A DNA stretch of 64,000 nucleotides, taken from assembly GCF_014650875.1 (NCBI RefSeq), contig NZ_BMVU01000031.1:45300-109299 (forward strand), written 5' to 3'. Shown here one piece after another: positions 1 through 7,561 of this stretch. The notes beneath the pieces are model-generated. The model saw only the letters and a program-made list of their open reading frames with translations. It made no database searches and was not told where the DNA came from. Source of the stretch: Streptomyces minutiscleroticus (GTDB taxonomy: Bacteria; Actinomycetota; Actinomycetes; Streptomycetales; Streptomycetaceae). A program made the position numbers and the translations under genes. Numbering within the stretch: the stretch's first letter is position 1; each line of letters starts with the position of its first letter.

Positions 1-110
1 ACGAGGGCAAGGAGGCGGCCGCCGAGGAGATCTCGCAGCTGCTCTACCACGTCCAGGTGATGATGGTGGCGCGCGGCATCTCGCTCGACGACGTCTACGC
101 CCACCTCTAG
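1..110 (+). CDS. hisE: Phosphoribosyl-ATP pyrophosphatase, C-terminal end (partial)
   Basis: The window opens inside a reading frame whose first complete codon is at position 3 and which stops with TAG at 108-110. The 35 visible residues include EEISQLLYHVQVMMVARG followed by ISLDDVYAHL, the typical C-terminal helix pair of HisE, which hydrolyses phosphoribosyl-ATP to phosphoribosyl-AMP in histidine synthesis. It lies 69 bases upstream of hisG on the same strand, and hisE-hisG is the usual actinobacterial arrangement. The start lies outside the window. Confidence 0.9.
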   Translation, partial: EGKEAAAEEISQLLYHVQVMMVARGISLDDVYAHL

Positions 111-179
111 ACCCGCATCCGCATCCCGCGCGGACGCGCGTCCCGCGCCCGCGACCACGACACGAAGGAAGCCGACCTC

Positions 180-1028
180 ATGCTGCGCATCGCCGTCCCC
201 AACAAGGGTTCCCTGTCAGGACCTGCGGCGGAGATGCTGCATGAGGCCGGCTACCAGCAGCGCCGGGAGTCCAAGGAACTCGTCATCGTCGACCCCGCCA
301 ACGAGGTCGAGTTCTTCTACCTGCGCCCCCGCGACATCGCCATCTACGTCTCGTCCGGGAAGCTGGACATCGGCATCACCGGCCGCGACCTGCTGATCGA
401 CTCCGGCGCGAGCGCCGAGGAGATCCTCCCGCTGGGCTTCGCCCGCTCCACCTTCCGCTTCGCCACGAAGCCGGGCACCGCCAACGGCGTCGAGGACCTC
501 GGCGGCACGACGATCGCCACCTCCTACGAGGGCATCGTCGCCAAGCACCTCGCCGACAAGGGCGTCGACGCCTCCGTCGTGCACCTGGACGGCGCCGTCG
601 AGACCGCCATCGAGCTGGGCGTCGCCCAGGTCATCGCGGACGTCGTGGAGACCGGCACCTCGCTGCGCAACGCGGGCCTGCAGGTCATCGGCGAGCCCAT
701 CATGCAGTCCGAGGCCGTGGTGATCCGCCGCACCGGCGCCGACGCCGACGAGCCGAAGGTCCAGCAGTTCCTGCGCCGCCTCCAGGGCGTCCTGGTCGCC
801 CGGACCTACGTGATGATGGACTACGACTGCCGCGCCGAGCACCTGGAGCGCGCCGTCGCCCTCACCCCCGGCCTGGAGTCCCCGACGGTCTCCCCGCTGC
901 ACAACGAGGGCTGGGTCGCCGTCCGGGCCATGGTCCCCGCCAAGGACGCCCAGCGGATCATGGACGACCTGTACGCCCTCGGCGCGCGGGCCATCCTGAC
1001 CACGGCCATCCACGCCTGCCGCCTCTGA
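180..1028 (+). CDS. hisG: ATP phosphoribosyltransferase
   Basis: A 282-residue cytoplasmic enzyme that condenses ATP with PRPP, the first and feedback-controlled step of histidine synthesis. The N-terminus LRIAVPNKGSL and the PRPP-binding segment DVVETGTSL (residues 154-162) are diagnostic. The length and the roughly 75 residues after position 205 fit the long form, which carries an ACT-like C-terminal domain for histidine inhibition and needs no HisZ partner. The ATG is preceded by an AAGGAAG ribosome binding site. The gene follows hisE and is probably co-transcribed with it. Confidence 0.97.
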   Translation: MLRIAVPNKGSLSGPAAEMLHEAGYQQRRESKELVIVDPANEVEFFYLRPRDIAIYVSSGKLDIGITGRDLLIDSGASAEEILPLGFARSTFRFATKPGTANGVEDLGGTTIATSYEGIVAKHLADKGVDASVVHLDGAVETAIELGVAQVIADVVETGTSLRNAGLQVIGEPIMQSEAVVIRRTGADADEPKVQQFLRRLQGVLVARTYVMMDYDCRAEHLERAVALTPGLESPTVSPLHNEGWVAVRAMVPAKDAQRIMDDLYALGARAILTTAIHACRL

Positions 1029-1048
1029 CCCGGATCCGGAGCACCGCC

Positions 1049-1504
1049 ATGTCGGATCTGCCCGCCCTGCCCGTCACCTTCCGGCCGGGCCGCACCCGGG
1101 CCGTCCTGCTAACCTCCGGGGTCGCGGTCTTCGTGGCCGTCACGGCGGTCGCGATGATGCTGGAGAAGCTGGGACCGGGCGAGCGCCTCAGCTTCGTCCT
1201 CACCGGAGCGCTGCTGTTCGGGGTGCTCGCGCTGCTCTCCCGGCCGAAGGTCGTCGCCGACGAGGACGGCGTCACCGTCGTCAACATCGCCAGCCGCCGC
1301 CGGCTGGCCTGGCCGGAGATCGTCCGGGTGAACCTGCGCCAGGGCGACCCGTGGGTCTTCCTCGACCTCAGCGACGGCACCAGCCTGCCCGCGCTAGGCA
1401 TCCAGCCCGGCATCGCCCGGCAGCAGGCCATCAGCGACGCCCGCGCCCTGCGCGCGCTGACCGAGGCCCGGTCCGCCACCGGGCCCGGTGAAGATCACAG
1501 GTGA
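1049..1504 (+). CDS. PH-domain membrane protein
   Basis: A 151-residue protein beginning 20 bases after hisG. Two hydrophobic segments (about residues 18-38 and 47-64) form a likely membrane hairpin, followed by a soluble part containing PKVVADEDGVTVVNIASRRR and LAWPEIVRV. That pattern matches the bacterial PH-like (bPH6) domain of small actinobacterial membrane proteins. The tight spacing suggests it rides on the his transcript, but no role in histidine synthesis is implied. Function is unknown; family placement is from the motif pattern only. Confidence 0.8.
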   Translation: MSDLPALPVTFRPGRTRAVLLTSGVAVFVAVTAVAMMLEKLGPGERLSFVLTGALLFGVLALLSRPKVVADEDGVTVVNIASRRRLAWPEIVRVNLRQGDPWVFLDLSDGTSLPALGIQPGIARQQAISDARALRALTEARSATGPGEDHR

Positions 1505-1552
1505 CTCCGAGGCGTTCTGTCTGACGTCCGCACCCGGAACCCGATTAATCTG

Positions 1553-1685
1553 GGGGCGGAGGCGTGTCACTGCGCCTCCGCCCCTGCGGTCCGCCCGGCA
1601 CCCGGCGCCCAGGGGCTCCTGCTATTCGAGGAGTGACTCCCTCCGGCAATGGACGGATCGTCCTGCAGTACCTGCGCCGCCCCTG
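1553..1685 (+). ncRNA. Candidate structured leader RNA upstream of the CNNM/CorC gene pair
   Basis: The gap before the CBS-transporter pair folds well. A perfect 12-bp stem (1553-1564 with 1573-1584, loop TGTCACTG) is terminator-like and may end the his-PH transcript. It is followed by a closed three-way arrangement: CAGGGGC 1610-1616 pairs with GCCCCTG 1679-1685, enclosing CTCCT/AGGAG (1616-1620 with 1629-1633, sharing base 1616 with the outer stem) and GGACG/CGTCC (1651-1655 with 1659-1663). The GGCTCCT...GGAG segment loosely recalls the M-box magnesium riboswitch, but the conserved M-box core is absent. The fold is seen; a ligand-sensing role is inference. Confidence 0.35.
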
Positions 1686-1734
1686 CCCGACATAGCGCGG
1701 AACCCCTCCGCGCCGGATCGGTGGCGGCGGCCTC

Positions 1735-3084
1735 ATGACCACCCCCCTGCTGCTCCTCGGAGCGGCCCTCGTGCTGATCCTCGCCAACGGCTTCTTCGTG
1801 GCCGCCGAGTTCGGCCTCGTCACCGTCGAGCGCCCCGAGGCCGAGAAGGCCGCCGCCGACGGCGACCGCCGCGCCCGTACGGTCGTGGACGCCCTCAAGG
1901 AGCTGTCCTTCCAGCTCTCCGGCACCCAGCTCGGCATCACCATCACCTCCCTCGTCGTCGGCATGCTCGCCGAACCGGCGCTCGCCGAACTGCTCCACGG
2001 CCCCCTCACCGCCGCCGGCCTCCCCGGGGGCGTCGTGTCCGGCGTGGCCGTGGTCGTCGGCATGCTGCTGGCCTCCGCCGTGCAGATGGTGGTCGGCGAG
2101 CTCGTGCCCAAGAACTGGGCGGTGTCCCGGCCGCTCCAGGTCGCCCGGTTCGTCGCCGGCCCGCAGCACGCCTTCTCCCGGCTCTTCCGGCCGGTGATCG
2201 CCGCGCTCAACGCCGTCGCCAACCGGCTCGTACGGGCCCTGGGCGTCGAGCCCGCCGAGGAGCTGGCCTCCGCCCGCACCCCCGGCGAGCTGGTCTCCCT
2301 GGCCCGCCACTCGGCCGAGGCCGGCGCCCTGGAGCAGGACACCGCCGACCTCTTCGTACGGACCCTGTCGCTGGCCGACCTGACCGCCCAGCACGTCATG
2401 ACGCCGCGCGTGAAGGTCAGCGCGCTGCAGTCCTCCGCCACCGCGGAGGACGTCGTCAACCTCACCCGCGCCACCGGCCTGTCCCGCTTCCCCGTCTACC
2501 GGGAGCGGATCGACGAGATCGTCGGCATGGTGCACCTCAAGGACGCCCTCGCGGTGCCCGCCCACGACCGGCTGCGCACCCCCGTCGGCCGCATCGCGCA
2601 GACCCCCCTGCTGGTCCCCGAGACGCTGCCCGTGCGCCCGCTGCTGGCGCGGCTGCGCAGCGAGCAGCCCATCGCCGTCGTCGTCGACGAGTACGGCGGC
2701 ACGGCCGGCGTCGTCACCCTGGAGGACATCGTCGAGGAACTCGTCGGTGAGGTCCGCGACGAGCACGACGACGTGCTCGCGGAGGTCCCCGAGCTGGCCG
2801 CGGCGCCGCCCGAGGACGGCAGGCCCGCCTGGGACGCCGACGGCGGCTGCCGCGTCGACCTGCTGCGGCGCATCGGCCTCGACGCGCCCGAGGGGCCGTA
2901 CGAGACCGTCGCCGGACTGGTCGCCGACCTGCTCGGCCGCATCCCGGTCCCCGGCGACCGGGCCGAGCTGCCCGGCTGGCGGCTCACCGTGCGCCAGGTC
3001 GGGCACTACCGCGCCGAGCGGGTCCGGCTCGTGCGCACCGCCGGCACCACCGACACCGCCCCCGCCCTGGAGGCCGCCCGATGA
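1735..3084 (+). CDS. CNNM/CorC-type membrane protein with CBS and CorC_HlyC domains
   Basis: A 449-residue protein of the hemolysin C/CNNM family, linked to magnesium or cobalt efflux. It starts with LVLILANGFFVAAEFGLVTV, typical of DUF21, whose membrane helices run to about residue 190. A CBS pair follows (about 215-330, including MTPRVKVSALQS and VDEYGGTAGVVTLEDIVEEL), and then a C-terminal CorC_HlyC domain (about 350-430). Its TGA overlaps the ATG of the next gene in an ATGA, so the two are translationally coupled. It probably works as a heteromer with that paralogue. A foldable leader precedes it. Confidence 0.9.
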   Translation: MTTPLLLLGAALVLILANGFFVAAEFGLVTVERPEAEKAAADGDRRARTVVDALKELSFQLSGTQLGITITSLVVGMLAEPALAELLHGPLTAAGLPGGVVSGVAVVVGMLLASAVQMVVGELVPKNWAVSRPLQVARFVAGPQHAFSRLFRPVIAALNAVANRLVRALGVEPAEELASARTPGELVSLARHSAEAGALEQDTADLFVRTLSLADLTAQHVMTPRVKVSALQSSATAEDVVNLTRATGLSRFPVYRERIDEIVGMVHLKDALAVPAHDRLRTPVGRIAQTPLLVPETLPVRPLLARLRSEQPIAVVVDEYGGTAGVVTLEDIVEELVGEVRDEHDDVLAEVPELAAAPPEDGRPAWDADGGCRVDLLRRIGLDAPEGPYETVAGLVADLLGRIPVPGDRAELPGWRLTVRQVGHYRAERVRLVRTAGTTDTAPALEAAR

Positions 3085-4190
3085 GCGTCCTGCAGCTGTT
3101 CCTCGCCGCGCTGCTCGTGCTCGCCAACGGCTTCTTCGTCGGCGCCGAGTTCGCGCTCGTCTCCGTGCGCCGCAGCCAGATCGAGCCCCTGGGCACCGCC
3201 CGGGCCCGGCAGGTGCTGTACGGCCTGGAGCGGCTGCCGCAGATGATGGCCGCCGCCCAGTTCGGCATCACGGTCTGCTCGCTGACCCTCGGCGCGGTCG
3301 CCGAGCCGACCGTGGCGCACCTGCTGGAACCGGTCTTCGAGGCGGTCCACCTGCCCGAGGGCATGATCCACCCGCTCGGCTACGTCATCGCCCTGGCGGT
3401 CGTGGTCTTCCTCCACCTCGTCATCGGCGAGATGGTCCCGAAGAACCTCGCCATGGCCGCGCCGGAGCGGACCGCGCTGTGGCTCAGCCCGGGCCTGGTG
3501 GCCTTCGCCCGGCTGTGCCGGCCGGTCACCGCGGCGCTCGGCGCCTGCGCCAGGTGGGTGCTGATGCTCTTCCGCGTCGAACCCAAGGACGAGGTGGAGG
3601 CCGTCTTCACCAGCGAGCAGCTCAACCGCCTGGTGGAGGACGCGGGTCAGGCCGGGCTCCTGGACCCCGAGGAGCAGGAGCGCCTGGAGGACGCCCTGGA
3701 GCTGGGCTCGCGCCCGGTCACGGACGTCCTCCTGGACCGCGCGTCCCTGGTGACCGTGGACCCCTCGGTCACCCCGGGCGGGGTCCTCGCCCTCACCGCG
3801 CGCACCGGGTACTCGCGCTTCCCGGTGGTCGCGGAGAACGGCGCCTTCATGGGCTATCTGCACGTGAAGGACGTCCTGGACCTGGAGGAGTCCGAGCGGG
3901 CCGTGCCGCAGCAGGTGTGGCGGCCCATGACGACCCTGCGGTCCGACCTCCCGCTGGACGACGCCCTGACCGTGATGCGCCGCGCCGCGACGCACCTCGC
4001 GCAGGTCGCCGACGCCTCGGGCCGGGTCCTCGGCCTGGTCGCGCTGGAGGACGTCCTCGAACTCCTGGTCGGTGAGGTCCACGACCCCGCGCACCGCGAG
4101 GAGCCGCAGGCCGCGCCCGCCCCGCCGCGCGCCGCCGAGCGGCGGCCGGGGACGCCCGAGGAGGCGCCCGAGGGGGCGCTGGCGGGCTGA
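3081..4190 (+). CDS. CNNM-type membrane protein, CBS domains, no CorC_HlyC domain
   Basis: A 369-residue paralogue of the preceding gene, overlapping it by ATGA. LLVLANGFFVGAEFALVSV marks the DUF21 membrane domain, and the second half holds a CBS pair ending in LVALEDVLELLVGEV. After the CBS pair there is only a Pro/Ala/Glu-rich tail, so the CorC_HlyC domain present in its partner is missing. One full-length and one short subunit in a coupled pair is a recurring actinobacterial arrangement. Metal-ion export is the family expectation, not shown here. Confidence 0.88.
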   Translation: MSVLQLFLAALLVLANGFFVGAEFALVSVRRSQIEPLGTARARQVLYGLERLPQMMAAAQFGITVCSLTLGAVAEPTVAHLLEPVFEAVHLPEGMIHPLGYVIALAVVVFLHLVIGEMVPKNLAMAAPERTALWLSPGLVAFARLCRPVTAALGACARWVLMLFRVEPKDEVEAVFTSEQLNRLVEDAGQAGLLDPEEQERLEDALELGSRPVTDVLLDRASLVTVDPSVTPGGVLALTARTGYSRFPVVAENGAFMGYLHVKDVLDLEESERAVPQQVWRPMTTLRSDLPLDDALTVMRRAATHLAQVADASGRVLGLVALEDVLELLVGEVHDPAHREEPQAAPAPPRAAERRPGTPEEAPEGALAG

Positions 4191-4214
4191 GGCCCGCGGG
4201 CACCGCACGGAAAG

Positions 4215-4256
4215 GGGCCGCCCCCGGCGAACCGGCCGGTTCGCCGGGGGCGGCCC
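4215..4256. terminator. Bidirectional terminator hairpin
   Basis: A perfect 21-bp inverted repeat (4215-4235 with 4236-4256) lies between the convergent CBS-transporter and AAA-ATPase genes. There is no clear U-tract, as is common in Streptomyces. It can serve both strands. Confidence 0.8.
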
Positions 4257-4273
4257 GCGTCGCGGGCCGGCCG

Positions 4274-6130
4274 TCACAGGGCCGGCGGATCCTGCGGCCC
4301 CCGCCCCGACAGCACCTCGCCGTACGCCTGCATCAGGTCGGGCAGGCGCAGGGTGGCCAGGTCGTCGCGGGAGGGGATGCCCGGGTAGCCGGAGAGCCGC
4401 AGGTCGCGGTAGGCGCAGCTCTTCTCGTACAGCGTGCGCAGGAACCGGCCGTTGCCCAGCTCGTCGATCCAGCCCTGGTCGACGACGTGCCCCGCGATGG
4501 AGCGCAGCTCGTCCAGGGCCTCCTCGTCCCACACGTCGCCGTTCTCGGCGGCCAGCACCTCGCCGATCGCGGTCAGCTCCAGCGGACGGTAGGAGGGGAA
4601 GTCGACGCGGGTGGTGAAGCGGGACGACAGGCCCGGGTTGGCGGCCAGCAGCCGGTCCATGCCCTCGGGGTAGCCGGCGAGGATCACCACGAGGTGGTCG
4701 CGGTTGTCCTCGGCGCGCTTCAGCAGCACCTGCAGGGCCTCGTCGCCGTACGCGTCGCCCTTGCCGTACCCGGAGTTCGACAGCGCGTAGGCCTCGTCGA
4801 CGAAGAGGACGCCGCCGATCGCGGAGTCGATCAGCTCGTTGGCCTTCACGGCCGTCTGGCCCAGGTACTCGCCCACCAGGTCCGCGCGCTGGGCCTCCAC
4901 CAGGTGGTCGCCGCCCAGCAGGCCGAGGGCGTAGAAGACCCGGCCGAGGATGCGGGCCACGGTGGTCTTGCCGGTGCCGGACGGGCCGGAGAAGACGAAG
5001 TGCCGCTTCGGGGGCTGCACCGGAAGGCCCTGCCCGGCCCGCAGCCGCGCCATGTTCAGCTGCGCCGACAACGCCTTCACCTGGCGTTTCACCGGATCCA
5101 GTCCAACCATGCGCTCCAGTTCGGCGAGCGCCTCCTCCAGCAGCGCGGGGTCGGTGGGGCCCGCGGTCGGCGGCCGCACCGGCACCACGGCCTTCTCGCG
5201 CACCGCGTCGGGGTCGGGGGACAGCGTGCCCGGCGGCTCGGGGTCGGACAGCTTCAGGTCGCGGCCCTCGGCGCCGAACAGCGGGTCGAGGCCGTCCGGG
5301 GCGTCCGCCGCGTCCTGCCCGAACCCCGGCAGCGTGACGGTGGCGAAGTCGGCGGGGTCGTCGTACCCGTCCCCCTCGGCGATCGCGGCGATGCGCGCCG
5401 AGGTGTCCATGAACGCGGGGTCGACCCGGTGCACCGCCCGGTACAGGGGCAGCGCCGCGGCGGACCGCCCGGTGCCCTCGTGGGCCCGCGCCAGCCAGTA
5501 GCGCAGCTCCTTGCGCTGCGGCTGCTCGCTGCGGCAGCGCATCAGGGACGCCGACAGCAGCGGCTCGGCCTGCCCGTACATCTCCAGGCGCACCCGGGCC
5601 ATGCCGCCGAACAGGCCGGCCTCGATGCCCAGCACGGGGTCGTCGATCAGCGGGTCGGTGTGCCGGACCAGCTGCTCCCAGTCCTTGACCAGGTAGGCCC
5701 GGCAGGCGTGCAGGAACCGCACCTGCGGATCGGCGTCCACCGGCGGCAGCCCCGCCAGGGCCCGGTCCAGCTCCGGTACGTGGCGCCCGTCCAGCCAGTG
5801 CGAGGCGTGCGCGAGCAGCAGGTCGCGCGGGCTCTCCAGGACGGGCTGCACCCACCAGCCGAGCCAGTACCAGGAGTTCAGGGTGCGCCGGTGCCGCGCC
5901 CGCTGCTCGCCGAAGCGGTCCCGGTGCCGGAACATCCGCAGCAGTGCGGTCGTCGTGTCGATGCGCAGCGCGTGGAGCCCGAGCCAGCCGTCGGCCATGC
6001 CCGGATCCATGCGGACGGCGGAGCGGAACTCCTCCTCCGCCTGCGGATAGGCGCCCATCGTGTAGGCGTCCACGCCTCGCAGCCAGGCGAGGTCGGCCGG
6101 GGCCTCGGGGCCCCGCGTGCCGAAGTCCAT
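4274..6130 (-). CDS. AAA ATPase of the CbxX/CfxQ (EccA-like) family with N-terminal TPR-like domain
   Basis: 618 residues. The first ~280 residues are helical and TPR-like (e.g. DAYTMGAYPQAEEEFRSAV), then a linker, then one AAA module. That module has Walker A SGPSGTGKTTVARILG near residue 380, Walker B GVLFVDEAYAL and the sensor VVILAGYPEGM. This order and length match EccA of type VII secretion and SpoVK-like ATPases, but no ESX gene is nearby, so a role in secretion is not supported by context. The ATG at 6130 is chosen because GTGGGGGACGTG sits directly upstream, although the frame stays open further. Confidence 0.88.
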   Translation of the reverse strand: MDFGTRGPEAPADLAWLRGVDAYTMGAYPQAEEEFRSAVRMDPGMADGWLGLHALRIDTTTALLRMFRHRDRFGEQRARHRRTLNSWYWLGWWVQPVLESPRDLLLAHASHWLDGRHVPELDRALAGLPPVDADPQVRFLHACRAYLVKDWEQLVRHTDPLIDDPVLGIEAGLFGGMARVRLEMYGQAEPLLSASLMRCRSEQPQRKELRYWLARAHEGTGRSAAALPLYRAVHRVDPAFMDTSARIAAIAEGDGYDDPADFATVTLPGFGQDAADAPDGLDPLFGAEGRDLKLSDPEPPGTLSPDPDAVREKAVVPVRPPTAGPTDPALLEEALAELERMVGLDPVKRQVKALSAQLNMARLRAGQGLPVQPPKRHFVFSGPSGTGKTTVARILGRVFYALGLLGGDHLVEAQRADLVGEYLGQTAVKANELIDSAIGGVLFVDEAYALSNSGYGKGDAYGDEALQVLLKRAEDNRDHLVVILAGYPEGMDRLLAANPGLSSRFTTRVDFPSYRPLELTAIGEVLAAENGDVWDEEALDELRSIAGHVVDQGWIDELGNGRFLRTLYEKSCAYRDLRLSGYPGIPSRDDLATLRLPDLMQAYGEVLSGRGPQDPPAL

Positions 6131-6267
6131 CACGTCCCCCACAAACCGTGCCCCCGTCGAATGCCGGACGGGTCCGTACCCGTCGGCGGCTGAGCCGAAC
6201 CGCTGTGCCGTAAACGGGACTTGCGTCCGGTGCGAAGAGCAGCCGTCCGAAGGTCGCACCGACAGGC

Positions 6268-6297
6268 ATCGTACCTGCGGGGCTCCCGCCCGCCGAA
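6268..6297 (-). promoter_or_regulatory. Possible housekeeping promoter for the AAA ATPase gene
   Basis: On the minus strand, TTCGGC (6292-6297) and TACGAT (6268-6273) are separated by 18 bases, about 135 bases upstream of the ATG. Acceptable Streptomyces -35/-10 spacing, but the -35 is weak. Confidence 0.35.
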
Positions 6298-6412
6298 GGG
6301 CGCACCGCGCCCGGTTCGCCGGGGTGGGAGCAGACGGGGCGCACACGGCGTGGTCACCGAGGGTGAGCGGACGGCGGCGCAAAGCGCCCGAACGGGGGAG
6401 GTCCGGGCAGAA

Positions 6413-6450
6413 CGAAGCCCCCGGTCACGGGGGAACAACCGGGGGCTTCG
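6413..6450. terminator. Hairpin, terminator-like
   Basis: CGAAGCCCCCGGT (6413-6425) is exactly complementary to ACCGGGGGCTTCG (6438-6450), with a 12-base loop. It lies 3' of the minus-strand kinase-like gene and is most simply a terminator for it. Confidence 0.5.
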
Positions 6451-6579
6451 CGATTTCGGGCGGCTCGGAAGGGCCGCACATTGAGAACGTAAGTCCTGTA
6501 CGGCCCCTGGGTCAAGCCGAGTTGGAGCGTTCGCGGGACTCGTGTGACAAGCGTCTTCACAGGTTCAGCACACAGCAGA

Positions 6580-7218
6580 TCACTCGTCACCATGGGTGAC
6601 GGAGGGGGGCGGAGAAGGGGGCGCACAGGGCCCCGGGAGCACCTCGTATCCCTCCGTGCGCTCCCGCACCAGAAGGTCCGCGAAGGGGCGCGAGGGGTCG
6701 CCGGCGAAGTGGCGCCGCTCCGCGCGGACCCACCCGTCCCAGAAGGCACTCTGCTCGCTGCCGTCCCGCCGGCGGCCGCGCGCCCAGGCGGTCCCGGACG
6801 GCATCTCCATCCACAGCAGCCGGGCCAGCCGGGGCCGCAGCGCGCGGCGGCCCGCGCCGACGCCCTCGACGAGCACCACGGGCGCGGGCGGCAGCTCGCG
6901 GGCCGGCCCGAGGGCCCGCGCGTGCCAGTCGTACGGCCGGTAGCGTGCCGTCCGTCCGGCCCGCAGCGGCTCGACGACCTCCTCCGCCAGCCGTGCGGTC
7001 CAGGCGAACAGCTCGTCGTGGGTCGCGATGTCGTCGAGGTGCAGGACGGGCGCGCCGCCGAGGGCCCGCGCGAGGCGCGCGGCGAACGTGGACTTGCCCG
7101 AGCCCGCGTGCCCGTCGACCGCGACGAGGCGGACCGGGCCGCAGGAGGGCGGCACCCGGCGCAGCCCGGCGGCGAGGGCGCGCAGGTCGGTCTCCGGAGG
7201 GCGGGGCGGTGTGTTCAT
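6580..7218 (-). CDS. Uridine-kinase-like P-loop NTPase
   Basis: 212 residues starting MNTPPRP. Walker A VAVDGHAGSGKSTFAARLA lies near the N-terminus, followed by a VLHLDDIATHDELFAW stretch and LPPAPVVLVEGVGAGRRAL. This is the layout of small nucleoside-kinase-like proteins annotated as uridine kinase in Streptomyces. The LID and substrate residues of true Udk enzymes are not obvious, so the substrate is uncertain. The ATG at 7218 is preferred over an upstream in-frame extension because the homologous N-terminus begins just before the P-loop. Confidence 0.75.
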   Translation of the reverse strand: MNTPPRPPETDLRALAAGLRRVPPSCGPVRLVAVDGHAGSGKSTFAARLARALGGAPVLHLDDIATHDELFAWTARLAEEVVEPLRAGRTARYRPYDWHARALGPARELPPAPVVLVEGVGAGRRALRPRLARLLWMEMPSGTAWARGRRRDGSEQSAFWDGWVRAERRHFAGDPSRPFADLLVRERTEGYEVLPGPCAPPSPPPSVTHGDE

Positions 7219-7440
7219 GGTGCGGAGACCGATCCTACGGGGCCCGGCGCCACCGCCTTCCTCGGTCGGCGTCACCGTCTCCGACCGTCTGCGCCGCCGC
7301 CTCCCGTGTCCGCCGCCGTCCCCGCAGGCGGCGTCACCGTCTTCCGTGACCGGTGTCACCGTCCCTCCCCGGTCTCTCCCGTCCCCGTCGTGCCCTTCCG
7401 CCCGTCCCGTGCCGGGCCCCGGTCCGTGCCACCGGTCTCG

Positions 7441-7452
7441 ACCAATATTGGT
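7441..7452. promoter_or_regulatory. Perfect AT-rich palindrome, possible operator
   Basis: ACCAATATTGGT is a perfect 12-bp palindrome in a very GC-rich divergent region, 24 bases upstream of the candidate -35 of the peptidase gene. No regulator can be assigned. Confidence 0.4.
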
Positions 7453-7475
7453 GGTCGCCGCGGGCCCGGAAGTGC

Positions 7476-7504
7476 TGGCAGAACGGGTAGGCCGCGTTCA
7501 TAGT
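7476..7504 (+). promoter_or_regulatory. Likely promoter of the C39-like peptidase gene
   Basis: TGGCAG (7476-7481) and CATAGT (7499-7504) are spaced 17 bases apart, 58 bases before the ATG. Reasonable SigA-type elements for Streptomyces. Confidence 0.45.
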
Positions 7505-7561
7505 TGGCGCACGACCGTGCGTCGGATTCGCCCGTTCCGGACACCTGGGGGTTCCCCTGCC

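Larger units (their letters stand above)
6131..6579. other. Spacer between AAA ATPase and kinase-like gene
   Basis: About 450 bases without a convincing gene. It holds the candidate ATPase promoter and a hairpin at 6413-6450. The stretch 6475-6595 is noticeably less GC-rich than its surroundings and contains no recognisable tRNA or ORF. Confidence 0.5.

Noticed and set aside
4274..6130. Type VII secretion locus (EccA)
   Set aside because: The ATPase resembles EccA, but no EccB-E, EsxA/B or mycosin genes lie nearby.
3006..6344. A 1112-codon open frame on the minus strand
   Set aside because: It runs antisense through the second CBS transporter and out of frame through the AAA ATPase; Pro/Arg/Gly-rich composition is typical of shadow frames in high-GC DNA.
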